Below are positions 26,258 through 35,524 of a DNA stretch of 64,000 nucleotides, piece by piece. The notes below the pieces were generated by a model. The model saw only the letters and a program-made list of their open reading frames with translations, was not told the origin of the DNA and searched no databases. Origin of the DNA: Rhodobacteraceae bacterium EL129 (GTDB lineage: Bacteria; Pseudomonadota; Alphaproteobacteria; Rhodobacterales; Rhodobacteraceae); assembly GCA_900313005.1 (NCBI GenBank), contig ONZJ01000002.1:3836207-3900206 (forward strand), read 5' to 3'. Made by a program: the position numbers and the translations under genes. Numbering within the stretch: position 1 is the stretch's first letter; every line of letters starts with the position of its first letter.

Positions 26258-26644
26258 TTAGCCAGCGGCTTCGAGAATCTGTACCCGTGTAACAACCTCA
26301 CCAGAGCCATAAACCCGTACCAGCACGAAACCGATGTACTGGCTGCGAATGCGCTCTACCGTATGGTGGCTGCGAGAATATTCGCATTTGCCGGAGATCA
26401 TTGCGCGTCGAGAAGAAGTGGTGAAGAATTTATCTGGCGTGTCACTATCTGGATTTCCGAATTTGTGAACATTTGCACGGTCTTGCCGTACGATGGCGCA
26501 TACATCGTTCAGTGGCTGGCCTGAAGAGTTGTAGGTGTCGCGAGGGCTGAGCGTGGCATAGTATTCAAACAGGAGGCTTTCAGCGGATGCCATAGCGGGA
26601 ACCATACCCAGCATCAGGGTTAATACGAATGACAAAGACTTCAT
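26258..26644 (-). CDS. Array cargo 3: predicted exported protein, 128 residues
   Basis: I do not recognise the family. The product has a clear signal peptide (MKSLSFVLTLMLGMVPAMAS, cleavage after about residue 21) and a mature region of about 107 residues with two cysteines (VCAIVRQ and GKCEYSRS). That pattern suggests a small disulphide-bonded periplasmic protein. It runs opposite to cargo 1 and 2, ends eight bases from the peptidase fragment 2 stop and lies about 90 bp from the end of the intact panC. A weak AGGAT precedes the ATG. Confidence 0.6.
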   Translation of the reverse strand: MKSLSFVLTLMLGMVPAMASAESLLFEYYATLSPRDTYNSSGQPLNDVCAIVRQDRANVHKFGNPDSDTPDKFFTTSSRRAMISGKCEYSRSHHTVERIRSQYIGFVLVRVYGSGEVVTRVQILEAAG

Positions 26645-26737
26645 TGTGTAAATCCTAAAAGATAATTGCGTCAGGGGTGTCGCGTCCCCTTAGAAAAGCA
26701 TGTGTTGCGGGCCTGTGTCGAGACAGATTTGGATCCG

Positions 26738-27580
26738 TTATACAGCGATATTGTCGATCAGGCGCACGCCGACCAGCCAGGCTGCGGCGAAGAGGCGGGC
26801 GGGGCGTGTGGGGGCGTCCAGAGTGGTCAGATCATCAGCCGAGCGCAGGTCGAGGTATTCGATATCGGTGAAACCTGCGGCCTTGAGCCGTTTGACAGCC
26901 ACGGCGTGCAGGTCAGAGAAGGGGTCGCCTGCGGTTAGACCTGCGGCGATGATCTCCATTTCCTCGAACAGGGCCGGGGCTTTGACACGGGCGCGGTCCG
27001 ACAGCAACAGGTTGCGCGAGGACATGGCGAGACCGTCGATTTCGCGAATGGTCGGGCAGCCGTGCACCGTTGTGCCGAGGTCCAGATCACGGGCGAGGCG
27101 GGTGACGACCTGCAGTTGCTGAAAGTCCTTTTCGCCAAAGAAGGCATCGGTGGCGGAGGTCTGGGTGAAGAGCTTGGTCACCACCGTGGCCACGCCGTCA
27201 AAATGGCCGGGGCGGTGTACACCGTCCATCACATCGGTGAGGCCTGCGACTGAAACGGTGGTTGAAAACCCATCGGGGTATATCTGCGGCCCGTCGGGGA
27301 CATAAATCGCATCCACGTCAAAGCGTTCCAGCTTGCGGGCGTCGTCCTCTTCGGTGCGGGGATAGTTTTTCAGATCTTCTTCGGAATTGAACTGTTTGGG
27401 GTTCACGAAGATCGTGACGATCACATGATCACAGTGCTTTTTCGCCTCGGCCACCAGGGACAGATGCCCGTCGTGCAAGGCCCCCATGGTGGGCACCACG
27501 CCGATGCGCTTGTCAGCCAGTTGCCAGGGTTTTGTTGTGGCGCGCAGCTCGGGCAGCGTGCGAATAATAGGTGCGATCAT
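26738..27580 (-). CDS. panC: Pantoate-beta-alanine ligase
   Basis: PanC joins pantoate and beta-alanine with ATP to give pantothenate. The 280-residue product is full length, with [14 protein letters not shown] (the HIGH-like region, about 30-43), [16 protein letters not shown] and the SSRN motif of the KMSKS-like loop. Its start overlaps the panB stop by four bases (ATGA), a normal panB-panC operon. Its 3' portion is the segment found twice more, in diverged form, at 24479 and 25811, so it is the right anchor of the mosaic. Confidence 0.96.
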   Translation of the reverse strand: MIAPIIRTLPELRATTKPWQLADKRIGVVPTMGALHDGHLSLVAEAKKHCDHVIVTIFVNPKQFNSEEDLKNYPRTEEDDARKLERFDVDAIYVPDGPQIYPDGFSTTVSVAGLTDVMDGVHRPGHFDGVATVVTKLFTQTSATDAFFGEKDFQQLQVVTRLARDLDLGTTVHGCPTIREIDGLAMSSRNLLLSDRARVKAPALFEEMEIIAAGLTAGDPFSDLHAVAVKRLKAAGFTDIEYLDLRSADDLTTLDAPTRPARLFAAAWLVGVRLIDNIAV

Positions 27581-28404
27581 TTCTTTGGGGCTTTGTCTGC
27601 GAACGTGTGTTCAGGCGCCGGGAAGCTGCGATTGCGGACCTCATCAGCGTAGGATTGGATGGCCGCGCGGCCTTCATCGCCGAGTGTCGCGTAGCGTTTG
27701 ACGAATTTGGGTTTGAACGCGGTAAAGAGCCCAAGCATGTCATCAACGACCAAAATCTGACCATCACAGTTGACCGAGGCACCGATGCCGATGGTGGGGA
27801 TGCTGATGTCCTTGGTAATGCGGTCCGCCAGATTGGCCGGGACTTTTTCCAAGACAACACAGAACGCGCCGGCTTCGGTCACGGCCTTGGCATCGTGTTT
27901 CAGCTGTTTGGCCTGACCATCGCGGCCCTGCACCTTGTAGCCGCCCAGCGTGTTGATCGACTGCGGCGTGAGACCGATATGCGCCATCACCGGGATGCCA
28001 CGCGCCGTGAGAAAGGCTATCGTGTCGGCCATATGGGTGCCGCCTTCCAGCTTTACTGCGCCCGCGCCAGTGTCGCGCATCAGAGCGGCGGCGTTGCGGA
28101 ACGCCTGTGCGGGGCTTTCCTCGTAACTGCCGAAGGGCATGTCGATAACCATCATGGATTTGGTCAGACCACGCGCGACGGCGGCCCCATGCAGGGTCAT
28201 CATTTCCATCGTCACCCCTAAGGTCGACGGCAGCCCATGCAGCACCATGCCGACGCTATCGCCCACCAGCACAAAGTCACATATGCCATCCATCAATTCC
28301 GCCATAGGCGTTGTGTAGGCGGTCAGGCTGACAATGGGCGTGCCGCCTTTCATCGCCAGAATATCATCGGGCATGGGGGCGGTTTTGCGGGCCGTGGCAC
28401 TCAT
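27577..28404 (-). CDS. panB: 3-methyl-2-oxobutanoate hydroxymethyltransferase
   Basis: PanB transfers a hydroxymethyl group from methylene-tetrahydrofolate to alpha-ketoisovalerate, the first step to pantothenate. The 275-residue TIM barrel has the family motifs [29 protein letters not shown] (metal-binding Asp), [19 protein letters not shown] and IPTIGIGAS. The ATG at 28404 follows GGAGG by six bases; the frame upstream to 28515 is not used. It is the first gene of a two-gene operon with panC. Confidence 0.96.
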   Translation of the reverse strand: MSATARKTAPMPDDILAMKGGTPIVSLTAYTTPMAELMDGICDFVLVGDSVGMVLHGLPSTLGVTMEMMTLHGAAVARGLTKSMMVIDMPFGSYEESPAQAFRNAAALMRDTGAGAVKLEGGTHMADTIAFLTARGIPVMAHIGLTPQSINTLGGYKVQGRDGQAKQLKHDAKAVTEAGAFCVVLEKVPANLADRITKDISIPTIGIGASVNCDGQILVVDDMLGLFTAFKPKFVKRYATLGDEGRAAIQSYADEVRNRSFPAPEHTFADKAPKK

Positions 28405-28576
28405 GTCGGACCTCCGGTTGATGCTGCGTTGCGGCATTAAGTACCAAGCCGAACCGACAAAATCTACCATTCTCTGAGGTGTTAACGTGCGGCATTCGCT
28501 TGATTGCGGTCCCATTTAAGGGGATGGTGGAAAAAAAGCTCGGGTTGAACGCCCGGGTCAGCACAGGAGAGATGGG

Positions 28577-30052
28577 ATGACTGTGATCCGCAATGTAGCC
28601 TTGGGATGTGTGTTGGGGATGTTGGCTGCTATGGCCAGCGCAAAGACAGATATCGTTGTGGGTCAACAGCTTGAGCCGCCGCATCTGGACCCGACCAGTG
28701 CTGCAGCCGGTGCGATTGATCAGGTGCTCTATTCAAATGTGTTTGAAGGGCTGACCCGTTTCGGACCGGATGGATCGGTGAACCCTGGATTGGCGCAGAG
28801 TTGGGATATTTCGGAAGACGGGCTGACGTATATGTTTTCGCTGCAGCCTGGAGTGACCTTTCACGATGGCACCCCAATGGATGCCGCGGATGTGAAATTC
28901 ACGCTGGACCGTGCCCGCGATGAGACCAGCCAAAATGCACAGAAGGCCTTGTTTGAGGGGATTGAGGCGGTTGAGGTGATTGATGATCTGACGGTCAAGA
29001 TTACCCTCACGGCACCCAACGGGAACCTGCTTTTTAACCTTGCTTGGGGGGATGCGGTGATTGTCGCCCCGGAAAGCATTGGTGAGATCAAGCAGATGCC
29101 AGTGGGCACCGGGGCGTTCAAGTTTGAGGATTGGGTGCAGGGGGATCACATCACGCTGCTGCGCAATCCTGACTATTGGGGCAGCCCGGCCAAGCTGGAC
29201 AAGGCCACGTTCAAGTTTATTGACGACCCGACCGCCGCCTTTGCGGCCATGATGGCCGAGGATGTTGACGTGTTTGGCGGCTATCCGGCACCCGAGAACC
29301 TGCCGCAGTTCGAAGCGGATCCGCGCTTTCAGGTGTTGGTTGGTTCGACCGAGGGTGAGACTATCCTGAGTATCAACAACCAAATGGAACCTTTGGGCGA
29401 CGTCAAAGTGCGCGAGGCGATTGCCCATGCGATTGATCGGCAGGCGGTTATTGACGGGGCGATGTTTGGGCTGGGCACCCCCATCGGCACGCATTTTGCG
29501 CCGCATCACCCGGATTATGTCGATCTGACCGGGCTGTCGTCCTATGACCCAGACCGCGCACGCGCCTTGTTGGCGGAAGCGGGTTTTGCAGATGGGTTCA
29601 CCACAACGCTGAAACTGCCACCCCCGTCCTATGCGCGTCGCGGTGGCGAGATCATTCAGGCGCAGCTGCGCGAGGTGGGGATCACGGCCGAGATCAGCAA
29701 TCTGGAGTGGTCGCAATGGCTGGAGGAGGTGTTCAAAGGCAAGAACTTTGGCCTCACCATCGTCAGCCACACCGAGCCCTTTGATATCGGGATTTATGCC
29801 CGACCGGACTATTACTTTCAGTATGACAACCCAGCGTTTCAGGCACTGAACACGGCGCTGACAGCTGAGGCTGATCCGGCGATGCGCTCAGATCTGTTGG
29901 TCCAAATGCAGCGCACCATTGCCGAAGATTTTGTGAACGGGTTCCTCTTCCAGCTGGCCACACCCACGGTGGCAAATGCCAAGGTGCGCGGCCTGTGGAA
30001 AGACGCGCCAACGCAGGCCACGGATTTGACAGGCGTTTACTGGGAAGACTGA
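28577..30052 (+). CDS. ABC transporter substrate-binding protein, peptide/nickel type (SBP_bac_5)
   Basis: A periplasmic ligand-binding component of 491 residues with a signal peptide (about 1-22, ending AMASA). The family 5 solute-binding layout is present: an N-terminal LDPTSAAAGAIDQVLYSNVFEGLTR-type motif, WDISEDGLTYMFSLQPGVTFHDGTP, and later ANDs such as VREAIAHAIDRQAVI. Ligands of this family are usually di- or oligopeptides, and the exact one is unknown. AGGAGAG precedes the ATG. It heads an operon with two permeases and a fused ATPase. Confidence 0.92.
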   Translation: MTVIRNVALGCVLGMLAAMASAKTDIVVGQQLEPPHLDPTSAAAGAIDQVLYSNVFEGLTRFGPDGSVNPGLAQSWDISEDGLTYMFSLQPGVTFHDGTPMDAADVKFTLDRARDETSQNAQKALFEGIEAVEVIDDLTVKITLTAPNGNLLFNLAWGDAVIVAPESIGEIKQMPVGTGAFKFEDWVQGDHITLLRNPDYWGSPAKLDKATFKFIDDPTAAFAAMMAEDVDVFGGYPAPENLPQFEADPRFQVLVGSTEGETILSINNQMEPLGDVKVREAIAHAIDRQAVIDGAMFGLGTPIGTHFAPHHPDYVDLTGLSSYDPDRARALLAEAGFADGFTTTLKLPPPSYARRGGEIIQAQLREVGITAEISNLEWSQWLEEVFKGKNFGLTIVSHTEPFDIGIYARPDYYFQYDNPAFQALNTALTAEADPAMRSDLLVQMQRTIAEDFVNGFLFQLATPTVANAKVRGLWKDAPTQATDLTGVYWED

Positions 30053-30126
30053 CCGGACAGGTCGGTGCTTAGGGCTTTTGCTTCTGGCAGGAGTATTTTT
30101 GGCAAGATGAAGTGTGGGTTCTGCAC

Positions 30127-31071
30127 ATGCTGAGGTATTTTGCCCGGCGTGTGGTGTCGTTGGGGCTGTCTTTGTTAGTGGCCTCGCTTGTGATCTTTGT
30201 TGCGCTGGAAATGGTGCCCGGCGATCCGGCGGCGTTCATGCTGGGGCTGAATGCACAAGACGACACATTGGCGGCCCTGCGCGAAGAACTGGGTTTGAAT
30301 CAGGGCCCGGTAGCCCGGTACATTAGTTGGATCGTCGGCATGGTGCAGGGGGATTTTGGCACCTCCTATACGTATCGCACGCCCGTGTCGGGGATGATTG
30401 CCGATCGCCTTTGGATCAGCCTGCCTTTGGCGCTCTATGCGTTGGCTCTGAGTGTGTTGATCGCTTTTCCTGCGGGCATCTGGGCAGCATCCAAGCGGGG
30501 CAAGCTGGCCGATGTGGTAGTGATGGGCACCACGCAGTTGGGTGTCGCCATTCCAAACTTCTGGTTTGCCATGCTGATGGTGCTGATCTTTGCCATCAAC
30601 CTGCGCTGGTTCAGCGCGGGCGGGTTTGCCGGATGGGATGCAGGCCTGTTGCCGGGGCTGAAAAGCCTGACCTTGCCCGCCATTGCCCTGGCGCTGCCAC
30701 AGGCCAGCATTCTGGCGCGGGTTATGCGATCTGCACTGCTGGACACATTGGGTGAGGATTACATCCGGACCGCCCGCGCCAAAGGGCTGAGCCGAGGGCA
30801 GGCGCTGCGGCGCCATGCGCTGCGCAACGCGATGATCCCGGTGCTGACCATCATTGGCTTGCAGTTCTCGTTCCTGATGGCCGGGGCGATCATTATCGAA
30901 AACGTGTTCTTTCTGCCCGGTCTGGGGCAGCTGGTGTTCAAGGCCATCTCGGCGCGGGATCTGATCGTTGTGGAATCGGTGGTCATGCTACTGGTCTTTG
31001 CGGTGATCGTGGTCAATTTCACCGTCGATCTGGCGTATGCCTGGGTCGATCCCCGGTTGAGGGGGCGCTGA
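30127..31071 (+). CDS. ABC transporter permease, DppB type
   Basis: An integral membrane subunit of about 314 residues with six predicted membrane helices. It has the N-terminal DppB/OppB signature (MLRYFARRVVSLGLSLLVAS, PGDPAAFMLG) and the binding-protein-dependent transport loop YIRTARAKGLSRGQALRRHALRNAMIPV, which contacts the ATPase. The frame is open from a GTG at 30112; the ATG at 30127 gives the normal family start. It follows the binding protein by 74 bp. Its TGA overlaps the next ATG by one base. Confidence 0.92.
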   Translation: MLRYFARRVVSLGLSLLVASLVIFVALEMVPGDPAAFMLGLNAQDDTLAALREELGLNQGPVARYISWIVGMVQGDFGTSYTYRTPVSGMIADRLWISLPLALYALALSVLIAFPAGIWAASKRGKLADVVVMGTTQLGVAIPNFWFAMLMVLIFAINLRWFSAGGFAGWDAGLLPGLKSLTLPAIALALPQASILARVMRSALLDTLGEDYIRTARAKGLSRGQALRRHALRNAMIPVLTIIGLQFSFLMAGAIIIENVFFLPGLGQLVFKAISARDLIVVESVVMLLVFAVIVVNFTVDLAYAWVDPRLRGR

Positions 31072-31886
31072 TGCGGGCCACGCTGATCCTTGGATTTCTG
31101 CTGACAGGCGTGTTCGCACTGGCTGCGCTGGTGTCGTTCCTTTGGGTGCCGTTTGATGTGGCCGCTGTGGACATCGCCAACAAGATCAAGCCGCCCACGT
31201 GGATACACCCTTTGGGCACGGATCATTTTGGCCGCGATATCCTGAGCATGATCATGGTGGGCGCGCGCACCTCGATTGCCGTTGCCCTGGTGGCTGTCGG
31301 GATCGGTATGGGCCTGGGCGTGCCATTGGGCTTGGCGGCCGCCGCCCACAAGGGCAGCCTGCTGGACGAGCTGATCATGCGTGGCAATGATCTGATCTTT
31401 GCCTTTCCCAGCTTGTTGATCGCCATCATGATCACGGCCGTCTTTGGTGCCTCGGCGCTGAATGCCATTATCGCCATCGGCATCTTCAACATTCCCGTGT
31501 TTGCCCGTTTGGTGCGCGGTGCCGCGCTGTCGCTGTGGACGCGAGACTATGTTCTGGCGGCGCGTGTGGCGGGCAAAGGGCCGGTGCGGATCAGTTGGGA
31601 GCATATCCTGCCCAATGTCACCAACCTGCTGATCGTGCAGGGTACCATTCAGTTCAGCCTTGGCATTCTGGCCGAAGCGGCGCTGAGCTATGTGGGGCTG
31701 GGGGCGCAGCCGCCTGTGCCCAGTTGGGGGCGGATGCTGGCGGACAGTCAGACGATGATTTCGTTCGCACCGCATATGGCACTGTTTCCGGGGCTGGCGA
31801 TTCTGCTGACGGTGCTGGGCCTGAACCTATTGGGTGATGGTTTACGAGATCGGCTTGATCCGCGCCTGAGACGGCAAACGCGATGA
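31071..31886 (+). CDS. ABC transporter permease, DppC type
   Basis: The second membrane subunit, 271 residues. Typical of DppC/OppC are the periplasmic HPLGTDHFGRDILS segment (about 44-57), the EAA loop DYVLAARVAGKGPVRISWEHILPN and the terminal helix GDGLRDRLDPRLR. The N-terminal hydrophobic segment before the GTDHFGRD motif is short. Coupled by one-base overlap to the upstream permease and by four bases to the ATPase, it almost certainly forms the heterodimeric channel with the product at 30127. Confidence 0.93.
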   Translation: MRATLILGFLLTGVFALAALVSFLWVPFDVAAVDIANKIKPPTWIHPLGTDHFGRDILSMIMVGARTSIAVALVAVGIGMGLGVPLGLAAAAHKGSLLDELIMRGNDLIFAFPSLLIAIMITAVFGASALNAIIAIGIFNIPVFARLVRGAALSLWTRDYVLAARVAGKGPVRISWEHILPNVTNLLIVQGTIQFSLGILAEAALSYVGLGAQPPVPSWGRMLADSQTMISFAPHMALFPGLAILLTVLGLNLLGDGLRDRLDPRLRRQTR

Positions 31887-33463
31887 GCTTGCTTGAGATC
31901 ACAGATCTGAACATGGCCATTCACACCCATGAGGTGCTGCGGGATGTCAGTCTGAGCGTGCAGGCAGGCCAGATTACGGGTGTGATTGGAGAGAGCGGAT
32001 CGGGCAAATCCATGACGGCGCTGAGTATATTGCAGCTGTTGCCCGAAGGTGCGCGCTTGGACGGGCAGATACGGTTGGGCGGGCAGGATGTGTTGAGGTT
32101 GAGCGAGACGCAGATGTGCCATCTGCGCGGGCGCGAGGTTGGCATGGTCTTTCAGGAGCCGATGACGGCGCTGAACCCGCTGCATACGATCGGCCGCCAG
32201 GTGGCCGAGACGATCCTGATTCACGAGAGAGTGAGCCGCAACGAGGCGATGCGGCGTGCCGCCGAAGCGCTGGAGCGGGTCGAGCTGCCCAATGATGCGG
32301 TGCCGTTGAACCGTTATCCACATGAGTTGTCCGGCGGACAACGTCAGAGGGTCGGGATCGCTATGGCGATAGCCCTGCGTCCCAAGCTGCTGATCGCCGA
32401 TGAGCCAACGACGGCGCTGGATGTGACTACGCAGGCCGAAGTGTTGACGCTGCTCAAACGGTTGGTGGTTGAGGACGGCATGGGCCTGCTTCTGATCAGC
32501 CATGATCTGGGCGTGGTGGCCGAGATGGCCGATGAGATCGTGATCATGCGTGGTGGCGCCGTGGTGGAACGTGGTGTCTTTGGCACATTGACGCATCCAT
32601 ACTCACAAGCGCTGCTGGCGGCCTCGAACCACGTTCCAGACCGCGCCGAGCAGGTGGATCAGCTGCCCTTGTTGCGCGTGCGGGATGTGGTGCGTGACTA
32701 TGCGACGCCGCGCAAAGGCTGGCTGGGGAAACCTGGAGTGTTTCGGGCCGTCGATGGGGTCAGCTTTGACATCCAGGAAGGCGAGAACCTTGGATTGGTC
32801 GGTGAATCGGGCTGTGGGAAATCCACGCTCACCCGGGCGCTCTTGGGGTTGGAGCCCGTGCAGGGTGGTACGATTGAGATGATGGGCACCCGGATCGAGG
32901 CAGGCCAGACCGTGCCACGCGCCATTCGCGCGCACATGCAGGTGGTGTTTCAGGATCCATATGGCAGCTTTAATCCGCGACACACGGTGGGGCGTCTGGT
33001 GGGCGAGCCGTTTCATCTGGCTGAGGCGCCCCCGCAAGGGGCGAAGATGCGCGCCGCGGTGGCCGAAGCCCTGGACAGTGTTGGTTTGAGCGCGGCGGAT
33101 GCCGAGAAATACATCCATGAGTTTTCGGGTGGGCAACGACAGAGGATCGCCATCGCCCGAGCGCTGATCATCCGCCCCCGACTGATCATTCTGGATGAGG
33201 CCGTGAGCGCATTGGATGTGCAAGTGCGCGCGCAAATCCTCGATCTTCTGGCCGATTTGAGTGACCGTTTTGGGCTCACTTACTTGTTCATCAGTCACGA
33301 TCTGAGCGTGGTGCGCAATGTGACCGACCGCGTGATGGTGATGCGCGCGGGGCAGATTGTGGAAACCGGCAAGACGGAACAGGTGTTTCATGCCCCTCAG
33401 CACCCTTATACGCAAACCTTGATTGACGCCGTCCCACAGCTGCCAGCGGGTGTGCCCGGATGA
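31883..33463 (+). CDS. Fused two-domain ABC transporter ATPase (DppD-DppF type)
   Basis: A 526-residue protein in which two complete nucleotide-binding domains are joined. The first has Walker A GESGSGKS, signature LSGGQRQR and Walker B LLIADEPT. The second has Walker A GESGCGKS, signature FSGGQRQR and Walker B LIILDEAVSALD. Dipeptide systems often use two separate genes, DppD and DppF; fused forms are common in Rhizobiales and Rhodobacterales. It completes a four-gene importer with the genes from 28577 and overlaps the upstream stop by four bases. Confidence 0.94.
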   Translation: MSLLEITDLNMAIHTHEVLRDVSLSVQAGQITGVIGESGSGKSMTALSILQLLPEGARLDGQIRLGGQDVLRLSETQMCHLRGREVGMVFQEPMTALNPLHTIGRQVAETILIHERVSRNEAMRRAAEALERVELPNDAVPLNRYPHELSGGQRQRVGIAMAIALRPKLLIADEPTTALDVTTQAEVLTLLKRLVVEDGMGLLLISHDLGVVAEMADEIVIMRGGAVVERGVFGTLTHPYSQALLAASNHVPDRAEQVDQLPLLRVRDVVRDYATPRKGWLGKPGVFRAVDGVSFDIQEGENLGLVGESGCGKSTLTRALLGLEPVQGGTIEMMGTRIEAGQTVPRAIRAHMQVVFQDPYGSFNPRHTVGRLVGEPFHLAEAPPQGAKMRAAVAEALDSVGLSAADAEKYIHEFSGGQRQRIAIARALIIRPRLIILDEAVSALDVQVRAQILDLLADLSDRFGLTYLFISHDLSVVRNVTDRVMVMRAGQIVETGKTEQVFHAPQHPYTQTLIDAVPQLPAGVPG

Positions 33464-33568
33464 AGCGCGTTTTCGGTGCGAAGACAAAAAGTGAAGGTTT
33501 TGAGGTTGTGGTTGCAGGACGAGTGAGGGAGACTGTCAGAATTCAGCGATCCTAAAGGGAGATGCCAA

Positions 33569-34351
33569 TTGCGCCTGACTGTCATTTTAACCGTAATGAT
33601 ACTGGCGATCTTTGGTTCCGCTTCCTTTGCCGTTGCACAGCAACCTTCGGTGACGCGAGCCGAACTCGTAGAGCTGATCGGGAAATTACCCGAATTGAAT
33701 GATACAAAACTATCGTTGCAACGGCAGGGGTTTTCCGGGGACAAGCTGGCGTTGGCGCTGGATCATGAAAACCGCATGATGCGCGACAAGGTCATTGCCG
33801 GGTACATCGCGGATCGTCTGCTGGCGCTGAACAATGGTAACTTGCCTTCAGGCTGGGCCCCCAATGGATTGGTTTCGCCCTTGTTTAGCAGCGGTTACAC
33901 CAATCTGTCGCGTGGCGATAAAGCGTTTTACTGGAAGGTTCAGAGATCGCTTCTGGCCGCCATGACAACGCGCGACTGTGGACTGATCGTCAAAGGCCGC
34001 ATGAATGAAACCCGACTGGAACGGACCATATCGCAGGCAGAAGCGCGGCTGAGTGCTGCGACGCTCAAACGATATTATCAGGTGCAGCGCAACGCGATCC
34101 GAACCGGTGTTAGCCGCTCGCCCAAAACCCTGAGCCCTGCTGATTCCGCACGCATTCAAGAGAAGATCAACCAGGTTTTGCGCGCGCGTTTGGACAGTGA
34201 TGCGACCCTTGCGCCGGCCGCGGGGGCCTTTGACAACATGAACCGGGCATCGGCGGGTGCCGCCTGTCAGGCGGGTATTTTGTTCTATGACGTGGCGCTG
34301 GGCCTCTCTGGGCGCGATCTGGATCATGCGTTGTTGTATCTGAACGAGTAA
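33569..34351 (+). CDS. Hypothetical exported protein, 260 residues
   Basis: No family is recognised. A signal peptide covers about residues 1-24 (LTVILTVMILAIFGSASFAVA). The mature region is helical with many Asn and Arg and two cysteines (RDCGLIV and AACQAGIL), which may form one disulphide. It starts at TTG (33569) with GGGAG about eight bases before; an ATG at 33562 is in another frame. The stop overlaps the start of the YcaQ-like gene (TAATG), so the two are probably co-translated although their functions look unrelated. Confidence 0.65.
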   Translation: MRLTVILTVMILAIFGSASFAVAQQPSVTRAELVELIGKLPELNDTKLSLQRQGFSGDKLALALDHENRMMRDKVIAGYIADRLLALNNGNLPSGWAPNGLVSPLFSSGYTNLSRGDKAFYWKVQRSLLAAMTTRDCGLIVKGRMNETRLERTISQAEARLSAATLKRYYQVQRNAIRTGVSRSPKTLSPADSARIQEKINQVLRARLDSDATLAPAAGAFDNMNRASAGAACQAGILFYDVALGLSGRDLDHALLYLNE

Positions 34352-35514
34352 TGTCCCGACTGCGTATCAGCAACAAAGATGCGCGGCGGATCTGGCTCTG
34401 GACCAATGGGCTGTCTGCGACACCAACCGGCCCGGTGGATGTGATCGGAATGATCCGCCGACTGGGGTTTTTGCAAATTGACACCATTCGAAATGTCACC
34501 CGTGCGCACAATCACATCCTGTGGACCCGCAATCAGAACTTTCGCGAGGGCATGCTGTGGCCGTTGCTGCAGGGCCGGCAATTGTTTGAACATTTCACGC
34601 ATGATGCCTCGTTGATCCCGATGGAAACCCTGCCGATCTGGCAGCGGCAGTTTCGGCGTCTCGGGGCCAAAGTCGCACAGGGGGATTGGTACCAATCCGG
34701 TTTGGCGCGCGAGGAGATTAGAAACATACGCAAGCGTATTGAAGCCGAGGGCGCGTTGTCCACCCATGCGTTTGACACCAAAGTCCAAAGCCGGGAAATG
34801 TGGGCGCGGCCACCGCACAAGAAAGCCTTGGATCAGATGTGGTACGTCGGCGATCTGGCGACCTGTTACCGAGAGAGTTTCGTGAAGTACTACAATCTGG
34901 GGGACCGCGTGTTTCCAGCGCATCTGCGCGAGGGGCTGGATGATCAAGATCAGGTAAATATGCTGTGTGATCAGGCGCTTGACAAGATCAGCTTTGGCAC
35001 TGGCGGTGAAGTGCAGCGGTTTTGGGAGGCCATGTCTGCGCAGACCTGCAAAGGGTGGCTCGATCAACAAACCCTGGTGCCTGTCTCGGTGCAGGCTGCG
35101 GATAAGACTTGGTATGACGCCTGGGGTGCGCCTGACATCGAAGACCGGCTGGAACGGGCCGCTGATCCCACCATACGCTTGCGTATTCTAAATCCATTCG
35201 ATCCCGCCATACGGGACCGTATGCGATTGCAAAGACTGTTTGGATTTGAATACCGCAACGAGATGTTTGTACCACAAGCCAAGCGGCGGTGGGGCTATTA
35301 TGTCTATCCTTTGCTGGAGGGTGATCGGTTTGTTGGCCGCTGCGAGATCAAAGCAGATCGAGCCAAGGGGTGGCTGCGGGTGACAGGGTTCTGGCCTGAG
35401 CCTAAGGTGAAATGGACCACAGCTCGATTGGCGAAATTTGAAGCCGAACTGGTCCGCTTTGCGCGGCTGGCCGGGATCAGGGATGTGGACTGGGACGTCG
35501 CGCGTCCGGTGTAA
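34351..35514 (+). CDS. YcaQ/AlkZ-family winged-helix DNA glycosylase-like protein
   Basis: A 387-residue protein of the HTH_42 / YcaQ family, whose studied members unhook interstrand crosslinks or remove bulky alkylated bases from DNA. The first helix-turn-helix region (MSRLRISNKDARRIWLWTNG) precedes the segment LGFLQIDTI, whose Q-x-D pattern matches the catalytic pair position of the YcaQ branch. Further family motifs are HASLIPME-like HDASLIPMETLP, ILNPFDPAIRDR and FGFEYRNEMFVP, typical of the C-terminal half. DNA repair activity is inferred from the family. Confidence 0.88.
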   Translation: MSRLRISNKDARRIWLWTNGLSATPTGPVDVIGMIRRLGFLQIDTIRNVTRAHNHILWTRNQNFREGMLWPLLQGRQLFEHFTHDASLIPMETLPIWQRQFRRLGAKVAQGDWYQSGLAREEIRNIRKRIEAEGALSTHAFDTKVQSREMWARPPHKKALDQMWYVGDLATCYRESFVKYYNLGDRVFPAHLREGLDDQDQVNMLCDQALDKISFGTGGEVQRFWEAMSAQTCKGWLDQQTLVPVSVQAADKTWYDAWGAPDIEDRLERAADPTIRLRILNPFDPAIRDRMRLQRLFGFEYRNEMFVPQAKRRWGYYVYPLLEGDRFVGRCEIKADRAKGWLRVTGFWPEPKVKWTTARLAKFEAELVRFARLAGIRDVDWDVARPV

Positions 35515-35524
35515 GGAGAACGAC

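Noticed and set aside
30759..31775. Open frame of 338 codons on the minus strand across the two permease genes
   Set aside because: The plus-strand genes carry clear DppB/DppC motifs; the antisense product is low-complexity and rich in His, Gln and Arg.
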